Counted from the stretch's first letter, positions 1-11,177 are shown. The stretch is DNA of 64,000 bases from Malurus cyaneus samueli (GCA_009741485.1 CM019236.1:65624258-65688257), one strand, 5' to 3'. Notes: generated from the letters alone by a model not told the origin. Made by a program: numbers and translations.

Positions 1-339
1 TAGGCCCACCGCCAGCCCGGTCCAGCCTATCCTGGATCCGTGGCCCATTGGTGATGGGTGGGCACAGCCAAAGTGCTGACACCACTGTGTGCACCCTGCA
101 CCCTTTCTCCTCTCTGCCTGACCTGATCCTTGCTGCTGGCTCTCGCCTTTCCTGGCAGCTGGCAGAGCAGCCGCTTTCTCCTCCTGAGGCAAAACAGCCG
201 CTCCACGGAGCGAGCAGGACAGGGAATAACCGGGGCTGCTGCAGTGTGAACCAAAAGGGCTCCACCTGTTCTGTCCCAGGGACCTTCCTGGTGGTCGACC
301 TATCTAACCCCGCCGTTCACGGTTTTACTGACGGAGCGC

Positions 340-560
340 CTCCACAAGTCTCTTGCAGGAGCCGAATCAGCTCCTGATGGAAATGTTCCTCTCCACACAA
401 TCCCACCATAAATGATTCAGTCTCGATTCAGCTCGTTGCATTTAGCAAGCTTCACCTCTCGCCGCAGCCTCCTCGGGTGGCTAAGAGGGCGAGGATGCAA
501 GAGCATTAATTTGTCGACATGGCCTGGTGGGAGAAAGGGAACTCAGCGGTGCTGGCTGGA
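340..560 (+). repeat. Dispersed unit, copy 1
   Basis: The stretch with GCAGGAGCCGAATCAGCTCC and TGATGGAAATGTTCCTCTCC, followed by a GCCTGGTGGGAGAAAGG motif near 523-540, recurs in diverged form at about 9,045-9,275. Those copies carry the same order of motifs. The shared block suggests an old interspersed or locally duplicated element. I do not recognise the family. Neighbouring sequence (1-340) is GC-rich with no convincing gene. Confidence 0.5.
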
Positions 561-3500
561 GCTTGCAGCGGGTCTGGAGGACAACTCCCATTGTCCCTCC
601 AGTGTTAACCCTAGTCTGTGCTATTTTGTGCCATCTTCACTCAGAATAGGCTCTAGCCCACTTCACTATCCACACTCATCCTACATTTTGTAACACTAGT
701 GCCTTGCCCTGAGCCTCGCAGCTGGCCAGCTCTCACTCAGGGTTTCACTGGCTTCCTTGTGCATCTTTCCTAGAGCTACCCTCCAGTGGCCGCATTCCCT
801 CGATGTCCCCCATCCGCTGGATTTCCCAGTCCCCATCCTAGCCCATGTCCCTGTTTTTGCCAGCCCCTGTGGTTGCACTTCCCTCGATCGGCCACAATCC
901 AACTGGCCTTGCTGATGGCACCTCCCAAGCGGAAGGGCAAAGTTTGCCCAGAGTCACCTCGTTCAATCGGTGTTGATGTCTACACCTGCTCGAGCCCCAC
1001 CGTCGTTGGCCTATCCTCGCCTCGCCAGGCAGCTGGACGCGTCCTGCTCACAAGGGCCATAGTGACCCCATCCTGGGGTCTACTAGCCCCACACAAGCCA
1101 CACCTTCGCACCCACAAGCCCCAGCCTTTCCGTCCCCGTGCCCGGCTCACAGGCTCACGGCAAATCCTCGCCCCTGAGTGTAACCCAGGCACAGGAGCCC
1201 CCAGCGCACTACTTGGCTGTGCACACACCCAAAACAGATATCTGAGTACAACAAGCCAACGGGATCGGAGGTGGATGGCTTCCTAGCGACCACACCTGTG
1301 CTGCCCTTTTAGGACCCTAAACCTCACCCACTGCAACTTAAGCACATTTCCTTCTCCTGCCATCCCTGTTTCTTGGGTGAATATCAATCCCACCGCTGGC
1401 AGCCCTCTCCCACACTTTTAGATTTGTGTGCTGGGAGCACCAGCAAGGCCACGCAAAGGCCCAGACACACACAAGCCTCGAGCAGTCCAAGATTTTCCTT
1501 CTTGCAGTCCCCTGCTGCTTCCCTGGTTCAATGCACTTCCATGCCTCCTGGAACATGGGATTGCTCTGAGCAGTTCTGTTTGTTATCTCGCACCAACGAA
1601 TTCGTAATTTTGATTTTGAAATGGCCTGAGCTTTCTGGCAACCACAGTGATTTCTGTGTTTCGACATTCTAGCCACCTCAGTCTTTGGACATCCCCACCT
1701 GACCTGAGTAAGGCATAGGATAGCGTATAGAAGTGCAAAACATTCCCTCTTCCCCAAATACCACCCAAATTGGCTAATTAGAGTCGACAAAACTGCTTAA
1801 CATCCAGAACATTCTTCATTTAAGGAAAATAAGAAACAACAAGAAGTAAATAGAGCCCCCTGAATGCGAACAACACCTATCACACTACAAATGGAAATAC
1901 CATGTAACTCTTAAACTTACTTTCTAGTTGATTTTTCATTCTCACCTACCGAGAACAATAATCACAGCCTCAGGCCAACTCTTGGCACAGTATGGTAACA
2001 ATGTGCTAACAAATCCGACGCACCCTCGTACCTCGGGACCGTTCAGTCTCCTCATGTATACCATACTCCTGAGCGTGACTGGGAAATGGATTACTGAACC
2101 ATATAAATCCATAATTCAACATGTGTGAAACCTGTCTGCCGCCATGACTTCTGCCACATGACTTATATCAAAGAGGTGTGTGAGTTGATTCAACTGAATT
2201 TATTGTTCCCTGCTCGCCACAGCGGAATGCCCTTGTAACGCTCTACTGTCAGCGATGCTCGATAACCAGCATGGCTGCACACACAGATCTGCACTTCGCA
2301 TCAAAACCACATGGACGACTGCTGGAGGCACAACAGTGGAACAAAACACCCTTTCCTGAATCAGCTTATCCCGCAATATTTATTCACTGACTGGCTGCAG
2401 CTCTTCAGCTTTCCTTGGTGTATTTCACACGTATCACCCACATCAGAATGTTACTGATTAGAAGGCACAATTAAGCACTACCTTCTACGCTTCTTGTGTT
2501 GTTGTGCGTTTATATTACACCCCCTTGTGTTTCCTCTTCATGGCTGCTCGCTCCCACCCCAGGGGCTCAGTCCACTGCTGGTTTCTCTCTGATTCCTGCA
2601 AAGGGCTCCATACTCTGGTGTTCGCAAAGTGCTCCTGCACAATCTACGAGCATGAATGAAAGCCATTTCTTATCCCCTGGAAACTTCTCCTGCGCAGTGT
2701 CTACTCTAGGAGATCAATACCTCTCGTTCAGCTCAGGCACTGCCCTGTAGCTCCTCATCCCAGATCCCTCCTCACACACACTTCCTCACATCAGCTTTTG
2801 CTGTCCCACACTATCAGAGAAAAGCTGACCACAGAAAGGCAAAAGATCTCCATTTTGGCATTCATGATAGAAACACGAGAAAAAGTCCACAAACTGCTCT
2901 GTACCATGACAGAAGACACTGCATGGTCATAAAAACATTCTACGTTAAAAGAAACACTTGATGAAATCGAAACTTCCAGTTAAATGCATTGAGTACGTAA
3001 TTTAACTTCCAGTTTAAAATGCATGTATTAGTTGCAACTAGCAGCATATCGGGGTGTCAGAAATTTCTTCAGCTTTAAACAGAAGCATTCATATGAAAAG
3101 GTCAGAAAAGCATTTTTGTTCAAGGAATAACTTTCCTGCAGCATTGGAATACAGAATGCCTGATCTATCTCCCCTGGGATAGGTGACCCCCAGAAGTGAT
3201 TTTGCTGTTCATGCAAACAATGCCAGCCTGTTTTTAATATTCTTAAGAAATAACCATTGGAATCATGGAGCTCTTGAATGGCTTAGAGAGTTGAGATGGA
3301 ATTTCATTGCTTTCATGTCTCTTGACAAACTGCTGCCTTACAGAGTTTAAAGTGCAAATCCCCAATATGAAGAACTGCTAATTTTGCCAGAAATCGTAGA
3401 TTCCTACAGTGGGTTTTGGATGGAAGGGATCTGGAAGAGCAGCCCAGGACACGGTTGGTTTTCTGGGCTGACACTGCAGCGTTGTAGAAGCTGGTGAACC

Positions 3501-3845
3501 AGGTCCCTCTGGATGGTATCTCATTGCTCAGGTGGGTCAAGCACACCAGAGAGCCTGATCTCATCTGCGTATTTTTACCTGGGTTTGTGGATTTTTTGAT
3601 AGCTTGCATAAAGGTTTGATTCTGTTTTTCAGTGATAGTTTCGAACACCCCTGCGAGATCCATACGTGTGGTGAGTTTCCATTTGAACGGTGTTCCTGCC
3701 CTCCTTTTGTATCACTCCTTTCTCCATTAATGGCCACATCTCTTTTCTCCTGTTCTCCGAATGAACTTTAACTGGCTATAGTTTCAGGCGGTCAGGCACA
3801 ATTTGAATTTCCTCCCTTTCTGATGAGGGTCTGGTCAATCTTCCA
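561..3845. other. Intergenic, no gene seen
   Basis: Only short, mutually overlapping open frames are present, with no recognisable domain. Around 3,400-3,480 a phrase like TTTTGGATGGAAGGGATCTG resembles avian interspersed repeat sequence but is too degenerate to name. Confidence 0.6.
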
Positions 3846-3965
3846 TTGGGGGCTCTCTGTTGTCACCACGGGATGAGCTCCGTGGGCGGCCCCAGGGGAT
3901 GCATTGGGACGCCGAGAGCCTCAGGGCTCGTGTGGGGCTGAGCACGGGCTCGGAGCGCCGTGAGC
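3846..3965 (+). repeat. Truncated 5' LTR (U5 remnant) of the ERV
   Basis: From CCACGGGATGAGCTCCGTGG to GGAGCGCCGTGAG this matches 8,247-8,345 with only a few substitutions, then the two copies diverge. The upstream U3 and R of the other LTR have no counterpart here, so this copy is 5'-truncated. A clear primer binding site follows in neither frame of reference. GGGGGCTC at 3,845-3,852 resembles part of a proline-type site but lies upstream of the shared block, so I do not rely on it. Confidence 0.6.
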
Positions 3966-4004
3966 CAGAAGAAGGGGAAGCCCTGACTATTAGGGGAAGA
4001 GAAC

Positions 4005-4260
4005 CCCAGGTATAGGGACCAGGGATAGTCCCCAAGGCAGTCCATTGGGGAACAGGGACAAGGGACAAGTGAGTTGAGTCCCAGAAACAGGGCCCAGAGA
4101 CCCAGAGACAGACAAGTCAGGGCCAGGGAGCCAGGGACGAGCAAGTCAGGTCCCAAGAATATGGGACAAGGAATGAGGAAGTCAGGTCCCAGGATGGGTC
4201 CCAGGAAAAAGGGGAGCAAAAGACACCAGCAGGTACATCCCAAGACAGTCCAGTGGAGAT
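4005..4260 (+). repeat. Degenerate short repeats in the ERV leader
   Basis: Purine-rich motifs such as AGGGACAAG and GTCAGGTCCCAGG recur every 20-40 bp. The block sits where the untranslated leader and start of gag would lie. A short open frame here (4,074-4,325) is a by-product of the repeats, not a recognisable Gag. Confidence 0.5.
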
Positions 4261-4329
4261 TATTATCTAACTGGGATTACAATCCATACACAAAAGGAAA
4301 AGATAAGGTCAAAATGCTTCAGTAGTGTA

Positions 4330-5440
4330 TGATAGAGTAGATGAAAGAAGAAATAAGAGAATTTGTATTGGCTTATTTAAGGGTATTCCACAATTTAGTG
4401 AAGGGGAAAAAAGAATTGGCTAAAATTGGAGGTAAAAAAGATCATCAGGGGAAGGGACACTCCCCGATGGCCAATAGGTGTTGAATATCTTATATATAGG
4501 AAAATCTTGGAAGAATTACACCAGAAAACTCAATGGGGAACACAGGCATTGTGTGATCATTTCTTGGATGCATTGGAATGTTTGGAATATCCATACAAAT
4601 ACTGAGGAGTTCATAATGTGCAAAAAGTAGATAAAAAGGTTATGAGAAGGAATACACCAGGAGGCCGCAGACTGACGGAACAGCCTTTTCAAAGCAGACT
4701 TTAGCCAAGGGCCACACGTCCAAAGGTGGAAGTTTCTATTGGTCACAGTAGATCACCTCACACACTGGGTAGAGGCCATTCCTGGTAGCAAAGCCATGGC
4801 CAATGTAGTGGCAAAGACCAACCTAGAACAAATCATCTCTAGGTATGGGATAGTACACAGAACAGATTGAGATAGAGGGACACATTTTACATCAAAAACT
4901 ATTAAACAAGTAACACAAGCTTTTGGTATTCACTGGGAATTACACACCACAAGGCATCACGTCCAGATCTCAGGAAGAGTCAAAAGGATGAATCAAACAT
5001 TAAAATGGGCTTTAACAAAACTAATGGTTGAAATACAAATGTTCGGGTTTGAATTCCCACTTTTAACAATAGTGAATCCAGACACAACATAGGGCAGATT
5101 TAGGAGTTTTCCCTTATGAAATGACATTTGGATTACCCTTTTCGATAACTCAACAAGAAATGGCTACATATGAAGGGGGACAGGCAAATATGAAGCAGTA
5201 TTTAACACATGTAGCAAGAACCTTAGAACATTTAAGACCTGGAGGTTATTCCTAAATCATGCCTTTGGACTTCAAAATCTGTAATATTCAAGCTGGGGAA
5301 TTGGTTTGAATAAAAACATGGGAGGAACAATCTTTAACCCTGCAGTGGGAGGGCCCTTTCCAGGTAGTGCTGATCACTGAAGCTGCAGTTGGTCTAAAGG
5401 AGAGAGGATGGACACACGTCAGCAGAATTAAAGGACCAGG
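4330..5440 (+). pseudogene. ERV pol remnant: RNase H end and integrase
   Basis: Broken reading frames spell the end of RNase H and then integrase. Near 4,500-4,540 LEELHQKTQWGTQALCDHF fits the start of the zinc-binding region. DHLTHWVEAIPGS at 4,752-4,790 carries the first catalytic Asp. DRGTHFTS at 4,873-4,896 carries the second, preceded by an in-frame TGA stop. The third catalytic position, expected as Glu before RMNQTLK (4,985-5,005), is Lys here, so the DDE triad is broken. WEGPFQV near 5,347-5,367 marks the C-terminal SH3-like domain of gammaretroviral type. Further stops follow, for example in TTCCTAAATC near 5,250. Upstream pol is deleted. The protein is dead, but the identity is clear. 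Confidence 0.85.
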
Positions 5441-5639
5441 GGAAGAACCCAGAGACTGGGCTATGACATCTGTACCCAGTGATGCCAAATTGACTCTAAG
5501 ATGGGGAACAGGTGGTAATAAATGCATGATGGGAATATTGGGGGAAATAATTCGAAAATTGAAAAAAAAAGGCCAAACATATATCAGTGGTTTCAAATAC
5601 TGTCTGTACAAGTTTTTAGAAAACGCCAATTAATTCCCT

Positions 5640-7402
5640 GGGGAGGGACACTTCCACTCCAAACAGCAGAATTAGGACTGTAAAACTCAGAGGGTTTAAT
5701 GTACTTTGTGGATAGGAATTACTAGTTTCTGTTGAGTGGGAAATATGCCAGGAACAGAGCAATTTGCCTGGAAAAAAAGTGACAAAGGAGCAGAGGGCAA
5801 GAGCGGTTTGACCAGTGTAGTTGCCATCAAGAAGATCATACACACCTGCCATGGGCTGGTGACCCCATAGGCGGTGCAGGCGGGGTACAAGCCATACCAG
5901 ATCTCTGTTACTCCTTTTTTGTCTTTTTCCTTTTGGAATTAAGGGAGGTCATGTAAAAAATGCTATCAATTCCTTCAATCAGGGGGAACCCAAGGTTCTT
6001 TTTGCACTCATGTCGACCCATCCTGTTATGTGCCATCCAAAATAGAAACATTTATGTGGAATGGACAGACATAGTGGGCTGCAGAAAACTTAGGAAGAGA
6101 TGGGAAAAGGGTAGGAATGCATGTCCAAAGGGAGAAAGGTGGGGTTTGTTTCACATTTGCTCTAAATCTTGGGGTGCAAATGACAGAGCAAACACTGCAT
6201 TCTAGCCCTAGGCCAACTCCACATGAAGATTTATATACAAAAACCAAAAAAACAATTAAAAGGAAAAATAGAATTCCCTAGATTAGGAAACAACCTGTTT
6301 ATAGATTTGGGAGAGAGAATAAGCAGAGAACTGAATGTGACTAACTGTTGGTTGGTGGGGACCCTTAACGACAGAAGAATGGCCATGGAAAGGAAGTGGC
6401 ACAGGCCCAGCTGAGGGAACCAGACAAATACAAGAGGGGAGAGCCAGCCAGTAGGGTGGGTTTTAAGTCCAATGGTGATAGGAGAAGAGTGTCGCTGGCA
6501 CTGGAAGAAATTTTTCTAATAGAGTAGGAAATTCTCTCTGTAGTAGATATAAAGTTAGTAGTGAGAATTCTACATGGTGTGTTTCCAAAGACCAAACCTG
6601 TATTGGGACAGATAAGACTGATGGAAAAAATGTGAATGTAATAATGAAAACAAACGTTTTTGTGTAACAATGCAGGCAAAAAAAATCCTATTTTGGTATC
6701 CCAAAGTTATCCAAGTTTTGGGAAAATATAAATAACAGAGTGATGACTATTGGAAAGCACCAGACACCTTCCTCTGGATATGTGGGAAAAGGGCTACCCA
6801 GAACTCTCCCCCAGTGAAGAGGGAGTTGTACTCTGGGAATTACACAGCCAGGATTCTTCCTTTACCAGGGCAAGATGGGGATAACTTAGTTTACCATTTT
6901 ATGAAGACTTGAAAAGAAACAAAAGGGAGTCAATCAGAGGATCTCAAACATGGGGGGAGGATGAATGGCCTGAAGGAATGATACTGGGAGTGTATGGGTC
7001 AACCACATGGGCACATGATGGGAGCTGGGGATACTGAACTCCAATTTATATGCTAAATCTTATTACAAGTTGCCAAGCAGTTGTAGAAATAATAACTACT
7101 AAAATTGACCAGGCACCAGAATTAATACCAAATCAACAAAGACAATCAAGAGCTGCATTGTCTGTGAAAAATTTAACAAATGCAATTGTTGCTTGAAAAT
7201 AGATGATAATGGAGATATTGTCCTAGATACAGCCAAGGATATCAGAAAAATTGTACTGATCCAGAAATGGGAATCAATGCTAAAAGCTAGCTGGTGGGAC
7301 AATTTATTGGGAATAGAGAGGTGGAAAAAACTGGGCTTCCTTCTCTTCTGCACAACAGCCGCTTTTTTATTTAATCCTTGCCAAATTCCCTGTTTCATTC
7401 GT
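5640..7402 (+). pseudogene. ERV env remnant (SU and TM pieces)
   Basis: Scattered short frames after the integrase end fit an envelope gene. A Cys- and Trp-containing stretch at about 5,950-6,200 sits where the surface subunit would be. The frame at 7,190-7,402 has KIDDNGDIV, then ASWWDNLLG and a hydrophobic run ending FIR, as expected for the end of the ectodomain and the membrane anchor of a transmembrane subunit. In-frame stops interrupt it, one just before the IDDNG motif. No intact cleavage site or fusion peptide was seen. The env call rests on position and these motifs, so it is less certain than the integrase. Confidence 0.6.
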
Positions 7403-7603
7403 TAATCAGTAGCGTAGTTCAGGGCATGCAAGTAATGCAAATGCCTGTGGAGCCAAAATTGGCCACATCTGGAAAGGCACAAAAATTAATGTTTTTAAAG
7501 AAATTAAATAATGTAGAAGACCCCTTTGAAGAAGCAAAATTAATCTATGAGAAGAATGAGTGAGTTATGAAAGTTATACCTCAAACCAAATGAAGTAAGA
7601 AAT

Positions 7604-7618
7604 AAAAGAGGGGAAGGA
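7604..7618 (+). other. Polypurine tract of the ERV
   Basis: AAAAGAGGGGAAGGA lies directly before the TG that opens the 3' LTR at 7,620, exactly where the plus-strand primer of a retrovirus is expected. This fixes the orientation of the element and the left edge of the LTR. Confidence 0.75.
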
Positions 7619-7619
7619 T

Positions 7620-8345
7620 TGTGAGAAATAGGAACAAAACATTGGCTTTAACTAAGGCTAAAGAGTTGTTGTTGTACCTATGCTTGTTGGGGGTTGTTGT
7701 GATGCTGGTGTTTGTTAAGAATAGTTCTAATGTACAAATTATTGTGATACCAATATTTGCTAAGAGTGGAGGTATGGGTTATTGTTATACCAGGGTACCA
7801 GGGTTTGTTGAGAGTTGTTATGATGCTGATGTTTGCTAAGAATAGTTGTAATGTAGATGTTGGTAGGAAAAAAAACTCCCTAAATTTTTAAGTGATGAAG
7901 GAACTGAAAAACTGCACCCTCCTTGCCGCCCAAGAAGAAATTAACGAGGATGAAACAAACTATAAAAACAAGGCGGTTTTCGCCCAACAGCAAAGGTGAC
8001 TGCGCTTGCTCTAAAAGGGCGGAGCGGGGGGAGAGGCCACGCTAAACAGTTCCTGGAACATGCAAAGCAGTGCGGAGAAATGTTAAATATGTATAAGGCT
8101 GATGCAACACCAAGGGTATATAAAGGGCATCGCCAGGGTTGGCTGTGTGCTTGTGTTTCACGTTGTGAGTTGGGGAATGCACATTTAGCTTTCTGTCTTT
8201 GTCCCTAATAAACTCACTTTGAGGCTCGGCTCGTTTACAAGATCCCCACGGGATGAGCTCCGCGGGCGGCCCCAGGGGATGCATTGGGACGCCGAGAGCC
8301 TCAGGGCTCGTGTGGGGCTGAGCGCGGGCTCGGAGCGCCGTGAGG
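7620..8345 (+). repeat. 3' LTR of the ERV
   Basis: It begins TGTGAGAAATAGG right after the polypurine tract. U3 has imperfect direct repeats (7,693-7,733 and 7,813-7,855). A TATA box, GTATATAAAGG, lies at 8,115-8,125, and the polyadenylation signal AATAAA is in CCTAATAAACTC at 8,205-8,216. U5 then runs into the block shared with 3,866-3,964. The total length of ~725 bp is plausible for a class I LTR. The exact 3' edge is set only by loss of similarity at 8,345. Confidence 0.75.
7693..7855 (+). repeat. Direct repeats in U3 of the LTR
   Basis: GATGCTGGTGTTTGTTAAGA and GATGCTGATGTTTGCTAAGA, each followed by ATAGTTSTAATGTA, sit ~120 bp apart. A shorter related piece lies at about 7,740-7,770. 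Repeated U3 segments commonly hold enhancer elements in retroviral LTRs. Confidence 0.6.
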
Positions 8346-8800
8346 CCGGGCTGGTGCAGAGCTGCTGCCGGGGCGGGCTGTGCTCAGCTGCTGCCCCAGG
8401 CAGCCGCGGCCACGGAGACACGGGCGGGAGCCGTGCCCGAGGCCGCAGCCACGCAGGGCCCGCCGAGCCCGCGGCCACGGGGTTTGCGGGCAGGGCCGTT
8501 CCGGTGCGCGGGCACCGCGGCGCAGCGGCCGGCCGGCTGGGCGGCGGAGCGCCGGTGCTGCCGCGGCTCCGGCCGGGGCTCGGCCGTGCGTGTGCCCGGC
8601 GGGGCGGCAGCGGGGCCGGGAGCCGCGGCCGCAGCCCCTCCGGCCCCGCAGCAGCAGCCGCTGGCCCGGGAGGCTCCGGCGCTGCCCAGAGAGGAGGGCC
8701 CGGAGCCCCGGAGCCCCGCAGGAAGAGGCGCCGCCGCAAACAGCAGCGCGGACGGCGCGGCTCCGGGACAAGGAGATGAGCCCCTTGCTCTGCCCCGCGG
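8346..8800. other. GC-rich, CpG-dense block
   Basis: The sequence is dominated by G and C with many CpGs, for example GGGCGGGCTG and CGGCCGGCCGGCTGGGCGGC. Long open frames occur on both strands (such as 8,384-9,133 on the minus strand), but they are compositional: stop codons are rare in GC-rich DNA and the translations are Ala/Arg/Pro/Gly-rich with no domain. It may be a CpG-island promoter, or GC-rich sequence next to the LTR. No exon was identified. Confidence 0.5.
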
Positions 8801-9044
8801 GCGGAGCGCTGCCCTCTCTCCCTGCTCCTTCAGCCCTCGCTGCTGGCCTTCTCCCCACTGCCGACCTTCTTCCTGCTGAACTTCTGCTGCCACCTTCTCC
8901 TTGCTGCTGGATCCCTTCTGCACCCTGCGGCTCACAGAGCCACGCATCCCTTTCTTTAGCAACCAGAAGGTTGCAGCGAGCAGAACCAGCTCAGTGACCC
9001 GGAGCTGGAGCTGCTGCTGCTGAGCAGAAAGGAGCAGGCGTTCC

Positions 9045-9300
9045 TCTCTTCTCTCCTGCAGGAGCCCAGTTATCTCCTGATGGAGATGTTCTCTCCCGCT
9101 CCTGCAGCTTCTTGAGCTCATTAACATTGACATTTAGCTTCACAGTCATCCCAATGTGGCTAACAGGGCCAGGATAAAAGCCACCGTTCGAGACATGCCT
9201 GGTGGGAGAAAGGCAACTCTTCCGCAGGAACCGACTCGCCTCCTGATGCAGAAATTCCTCGTGATTCTGCATCTGTTTGACCGCTTTTTGGGCTGAAATA
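9045..9300 (+). repeat. Dispersed unit, copies 2 and 3
   Basis: CTGCAGGAGCCCAGTTATCT with CCTGATGGAGATGTTCTCTC (about 9,055-9,092), and CCGCAGGAACCGACTCGCCT with CCTGATGCAGAAATTCCTC (about 9,222-9,262), are two diverged copies of the motif at 350-395. GCCTGGTGGGAGAAAGG between them also matches the first copy. An AATAAA occurs at about 9,297-9,302. One frame reads LLQEPSYLLMEMF and the copy at 350 reads LLQEPNQLLMEMF, so an old coding origin is possible. Confidence 0.5.
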
Positions 9301-9970
9301 AAATGCTATTTCTCATAGGCACCTGCCTAGAGATGGGATGGAGCTGAGTAAGAACCCATGAAATTTGTAATTGCCACTGTAATTGGCAATTAATTAATGT
9401 TTGTGACTTGCCTATATTTTCATCAAAAGTGACTTGTTCTGAAACTGAGTATTTTGTTTTTGAATGAATAAAAATTAGTGGTGTAAGAGAATTTCTTATG
9501 GGTGCAAAAATTTTCTGACCAAGAATTATACATATTTGAAATCACTTAAACCTTCCCAGCTCTGCCTTGGGACTTTTCAGAGGTATTATCTCTTGGCTAT
9601 TGTGATTTGGCCCTGCCCAAATGCCAGGCACCCACACCTGCTGCTCACTACGTCTCCTTTGCCACAGCTGGGCAGAGGAGAGTAAAAAAATAAGGGCTCT
9701 TGAGTGAGATGAGAAACTGGAAAAAGAAAACACTGCATGGGCAAAACAGGCTTAACATAAAGTTAGAAAGTTGTTGCCTTTTGCTTATAAAGGCGTAGCG
9801 ACCTGGTTCATGGAACAGCATGGCGGTCACCCTCTGACCGCTCGGTCCACTGCACACACTCATCAATGTGATGGGTGGAAAATGGTGTTTATTAATACGT
9901 GACGCGATATACACTCTGAGATTCGCGACGTCACTTCCACCTAGCAACAACATATATTAAACATTATTGG
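9301..9970. other. Intergenic, minus-strand poly(A) motif
   Basis: No gene is seen. TTTATT at about 9,891-9,896 is AATAAA on the minus strand. A CpG-containing stretch (about 9,895-10,030) follows, so a minus-strand LTR or transcript end may be here, but no boundary could be set. Confidence 0.35.
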
Positions 9971-10834
9971 CTATAGGGAGAGGGGTCCTATCTCGCCGTA
10001 CAACGTAAGATCTTCCGTGCAGCGGACCCTGACTACCACGGGAGCCCGTTGCACCTGTGTCACTGTGAGCTCCTGGGGAAGCACTTGCCTTGAGAAGGGA
10101 GCCCCTTTCCTCCAAAGGCATTTCCCCAAAGCTCTGGTTTTCCTGGGGAACACCAACACACTCCTAAGAGCCCCTGGCAAGGCTGGATTGCTTCTGGTCC
10201 TTTCAGAACAGGCACTGCAGTCCAGCTCATATTCCCTCGAGTATGTTTCCAGGGGTAGGCTCAGACACGCAGCCCCAGGCCCTCTATGAACACAAGTTGC
10301 CGCTGCGTCTTCACCTGCCTCAACGCCTGCCTGCGGCCACAGCAGCAAAATTGGGCTGTTCCCAGCCAGAGCCCAGAGCCCTGTTCCCACAGGAAGCCCC
10401 TTCCAGCTCTGGGCTGTGCATGCAGCACTTTTCATGCCCACTCCAAACAGTCTTTGAATGCAGAGCACAACCAGGCTGGCTGTGGGATCAGCAGACACCA
10501 AATACAGGCACAGGAAGAAGCAGTGGCTGCTTTGCAGCTGTGCCCAAAAGAGACTGGAAGGGTCCCCTCCCTCTGGTCTCACTTTGTTGGCTTTCTGACT
10601 GGGTCTGAGGCAGGGGCTGCGATTCCTCACTTGTGGGGACCAGAAACGCAGCCAGGATCCCGGCACTGCCTGGACAGCGCTCCGTACACTGGCACGGTCG
10701 CGTGTCCGAGTCTGGGCCACTGCGCTGCTGCCTTCATTTGCTCTTAGGGACATCCACATCTCCCTGTTAAGCTGCATGGTCGCTGCTTCTGCCCTCTTGC
10801 TGTCCCTGTGCAGGGATAGAGCATTGCTGTGCAT
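9971..10834 (-). CDS. Unrecognised 287-codon open frame
   Basis: This is the longest open frame in its area (287 codons, ATG at 10,834). It is rich in Ser, Arg, Leu and Cys and shows no recognisable domain or signal peptide. Its first ~240 bp (10,541-10,834) are duplicated at 21,058-21,339, where small deletions destroy the frame. That argues against selection on the protein. It lies downstream of MROH-like copy 1 on the same strand. I report it because it is long, but it may be chance. Confidence 0.15.
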   Translation of the reverse strand: MHSNALSLHRDSKRAEAATMQLNREMWMSLRANEGSSAVAQTRTRDRASVRSAVQAVPGSWLRFWSPQVRNRSPCLRPSQKANKVRPEGGDPSSLFWAQLQSSHCFFLCLYLVSADPTASLVVLCIQRLFGVGMKSAACTAQSWKGLPVGTGLWALAGNSPILLLWPQAGVEAGEDAAATCVHRGPGAACLSLPLETYSREYELDCSACSERTRSNPALPGALRSVLVFPRKTRALGKCLWRKGAPFSRQVLPQELTVTQVQRAPVVVRVRCTEDLTLYGEIGPLSL

Positions 10835-11171
10835 TCAGGAAGCTACTCTTGAAAACTTGCAGCATTCCAAGCCTCTTGGCCCTCGTGGATACTCCCCATG
10901 GAATCCCTCAGAGCCGCCTTCAGAGCCCACTCAAGTTGGCTGTTCTAAAATGCAGGGCCTTCAGTGTGCTCAGCAAGACCTTTAAGTGCACAGTGTTGTA
11001 GAACTGAAGCTTCAGGACAGGGACCTTTCCAGCCTAATCTGCCCTTGTTACTCGGTGTCTCTGCAGAAAACACGGGGCAGAAGAGAATGGCAGAAGAGGT
11101 CTGCGTGTCCCAGGGCTCAGGTTTTGTGTTGCTTCAGCTCCACAGAGGTGCAGGTAAAGAAAGAACCAAAC

Positions 11172-11177
11172 TGTTTA
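11172..11177 (-). terminator. Polyadenylation signal, MROH-like copy 1
   Basis: TTTATT on the plus strand is AATAAA on the minus strand, in CCCTTAATAAACAG. It lies downstream of the last exons of copy 1 and is conserved at 21,682-21,687 in copy 2. Confidence 0.6.

Larger units (their letters stand above)
3846..8345 (+). mobile_element. Defective gammaretrovirus-like endogenous retrovirus
   Basis: The order of parts is retroviral: a U5-like segment, a repetitive leader, the C-terminal part of pol, env remnants, a polypurine tract and an LTR with promoter and polyadenylation signal. The ~100 bp at 3,866-3,964 recur at 8,247-8,345, fitting the U5 ends of two LTRs about 4.4 kb apart; U3 and R of the 5' LTR are missing. 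Gag, protease, reverse transcriptase and most of RNase H are absent between about 4,260 and 4,340. Every remaining frame has stops or frameshifts, so the element cannot be autonomous. The W-GPF type integrase C-terminus favours a class I (gammaretrovirus-like) assignment. The outer boundaries are uncertain because no target-site duplication was found. Confidence 0.8.

Noticed and set aside
3840..3862. Proline-type primer binding site at GGGGGCTC
   Set aside because: Only ~8 bases fit and it lies before, not after, the U5 block shared with the 3' LTR.
8384..9133. A 249-codon minus-strand frame in the GC-rich block
   Set aside because: Ala/Pro/Gly/Arg-rich translation overlapping equally long frames on the other strand; explained by high GC and few stops.
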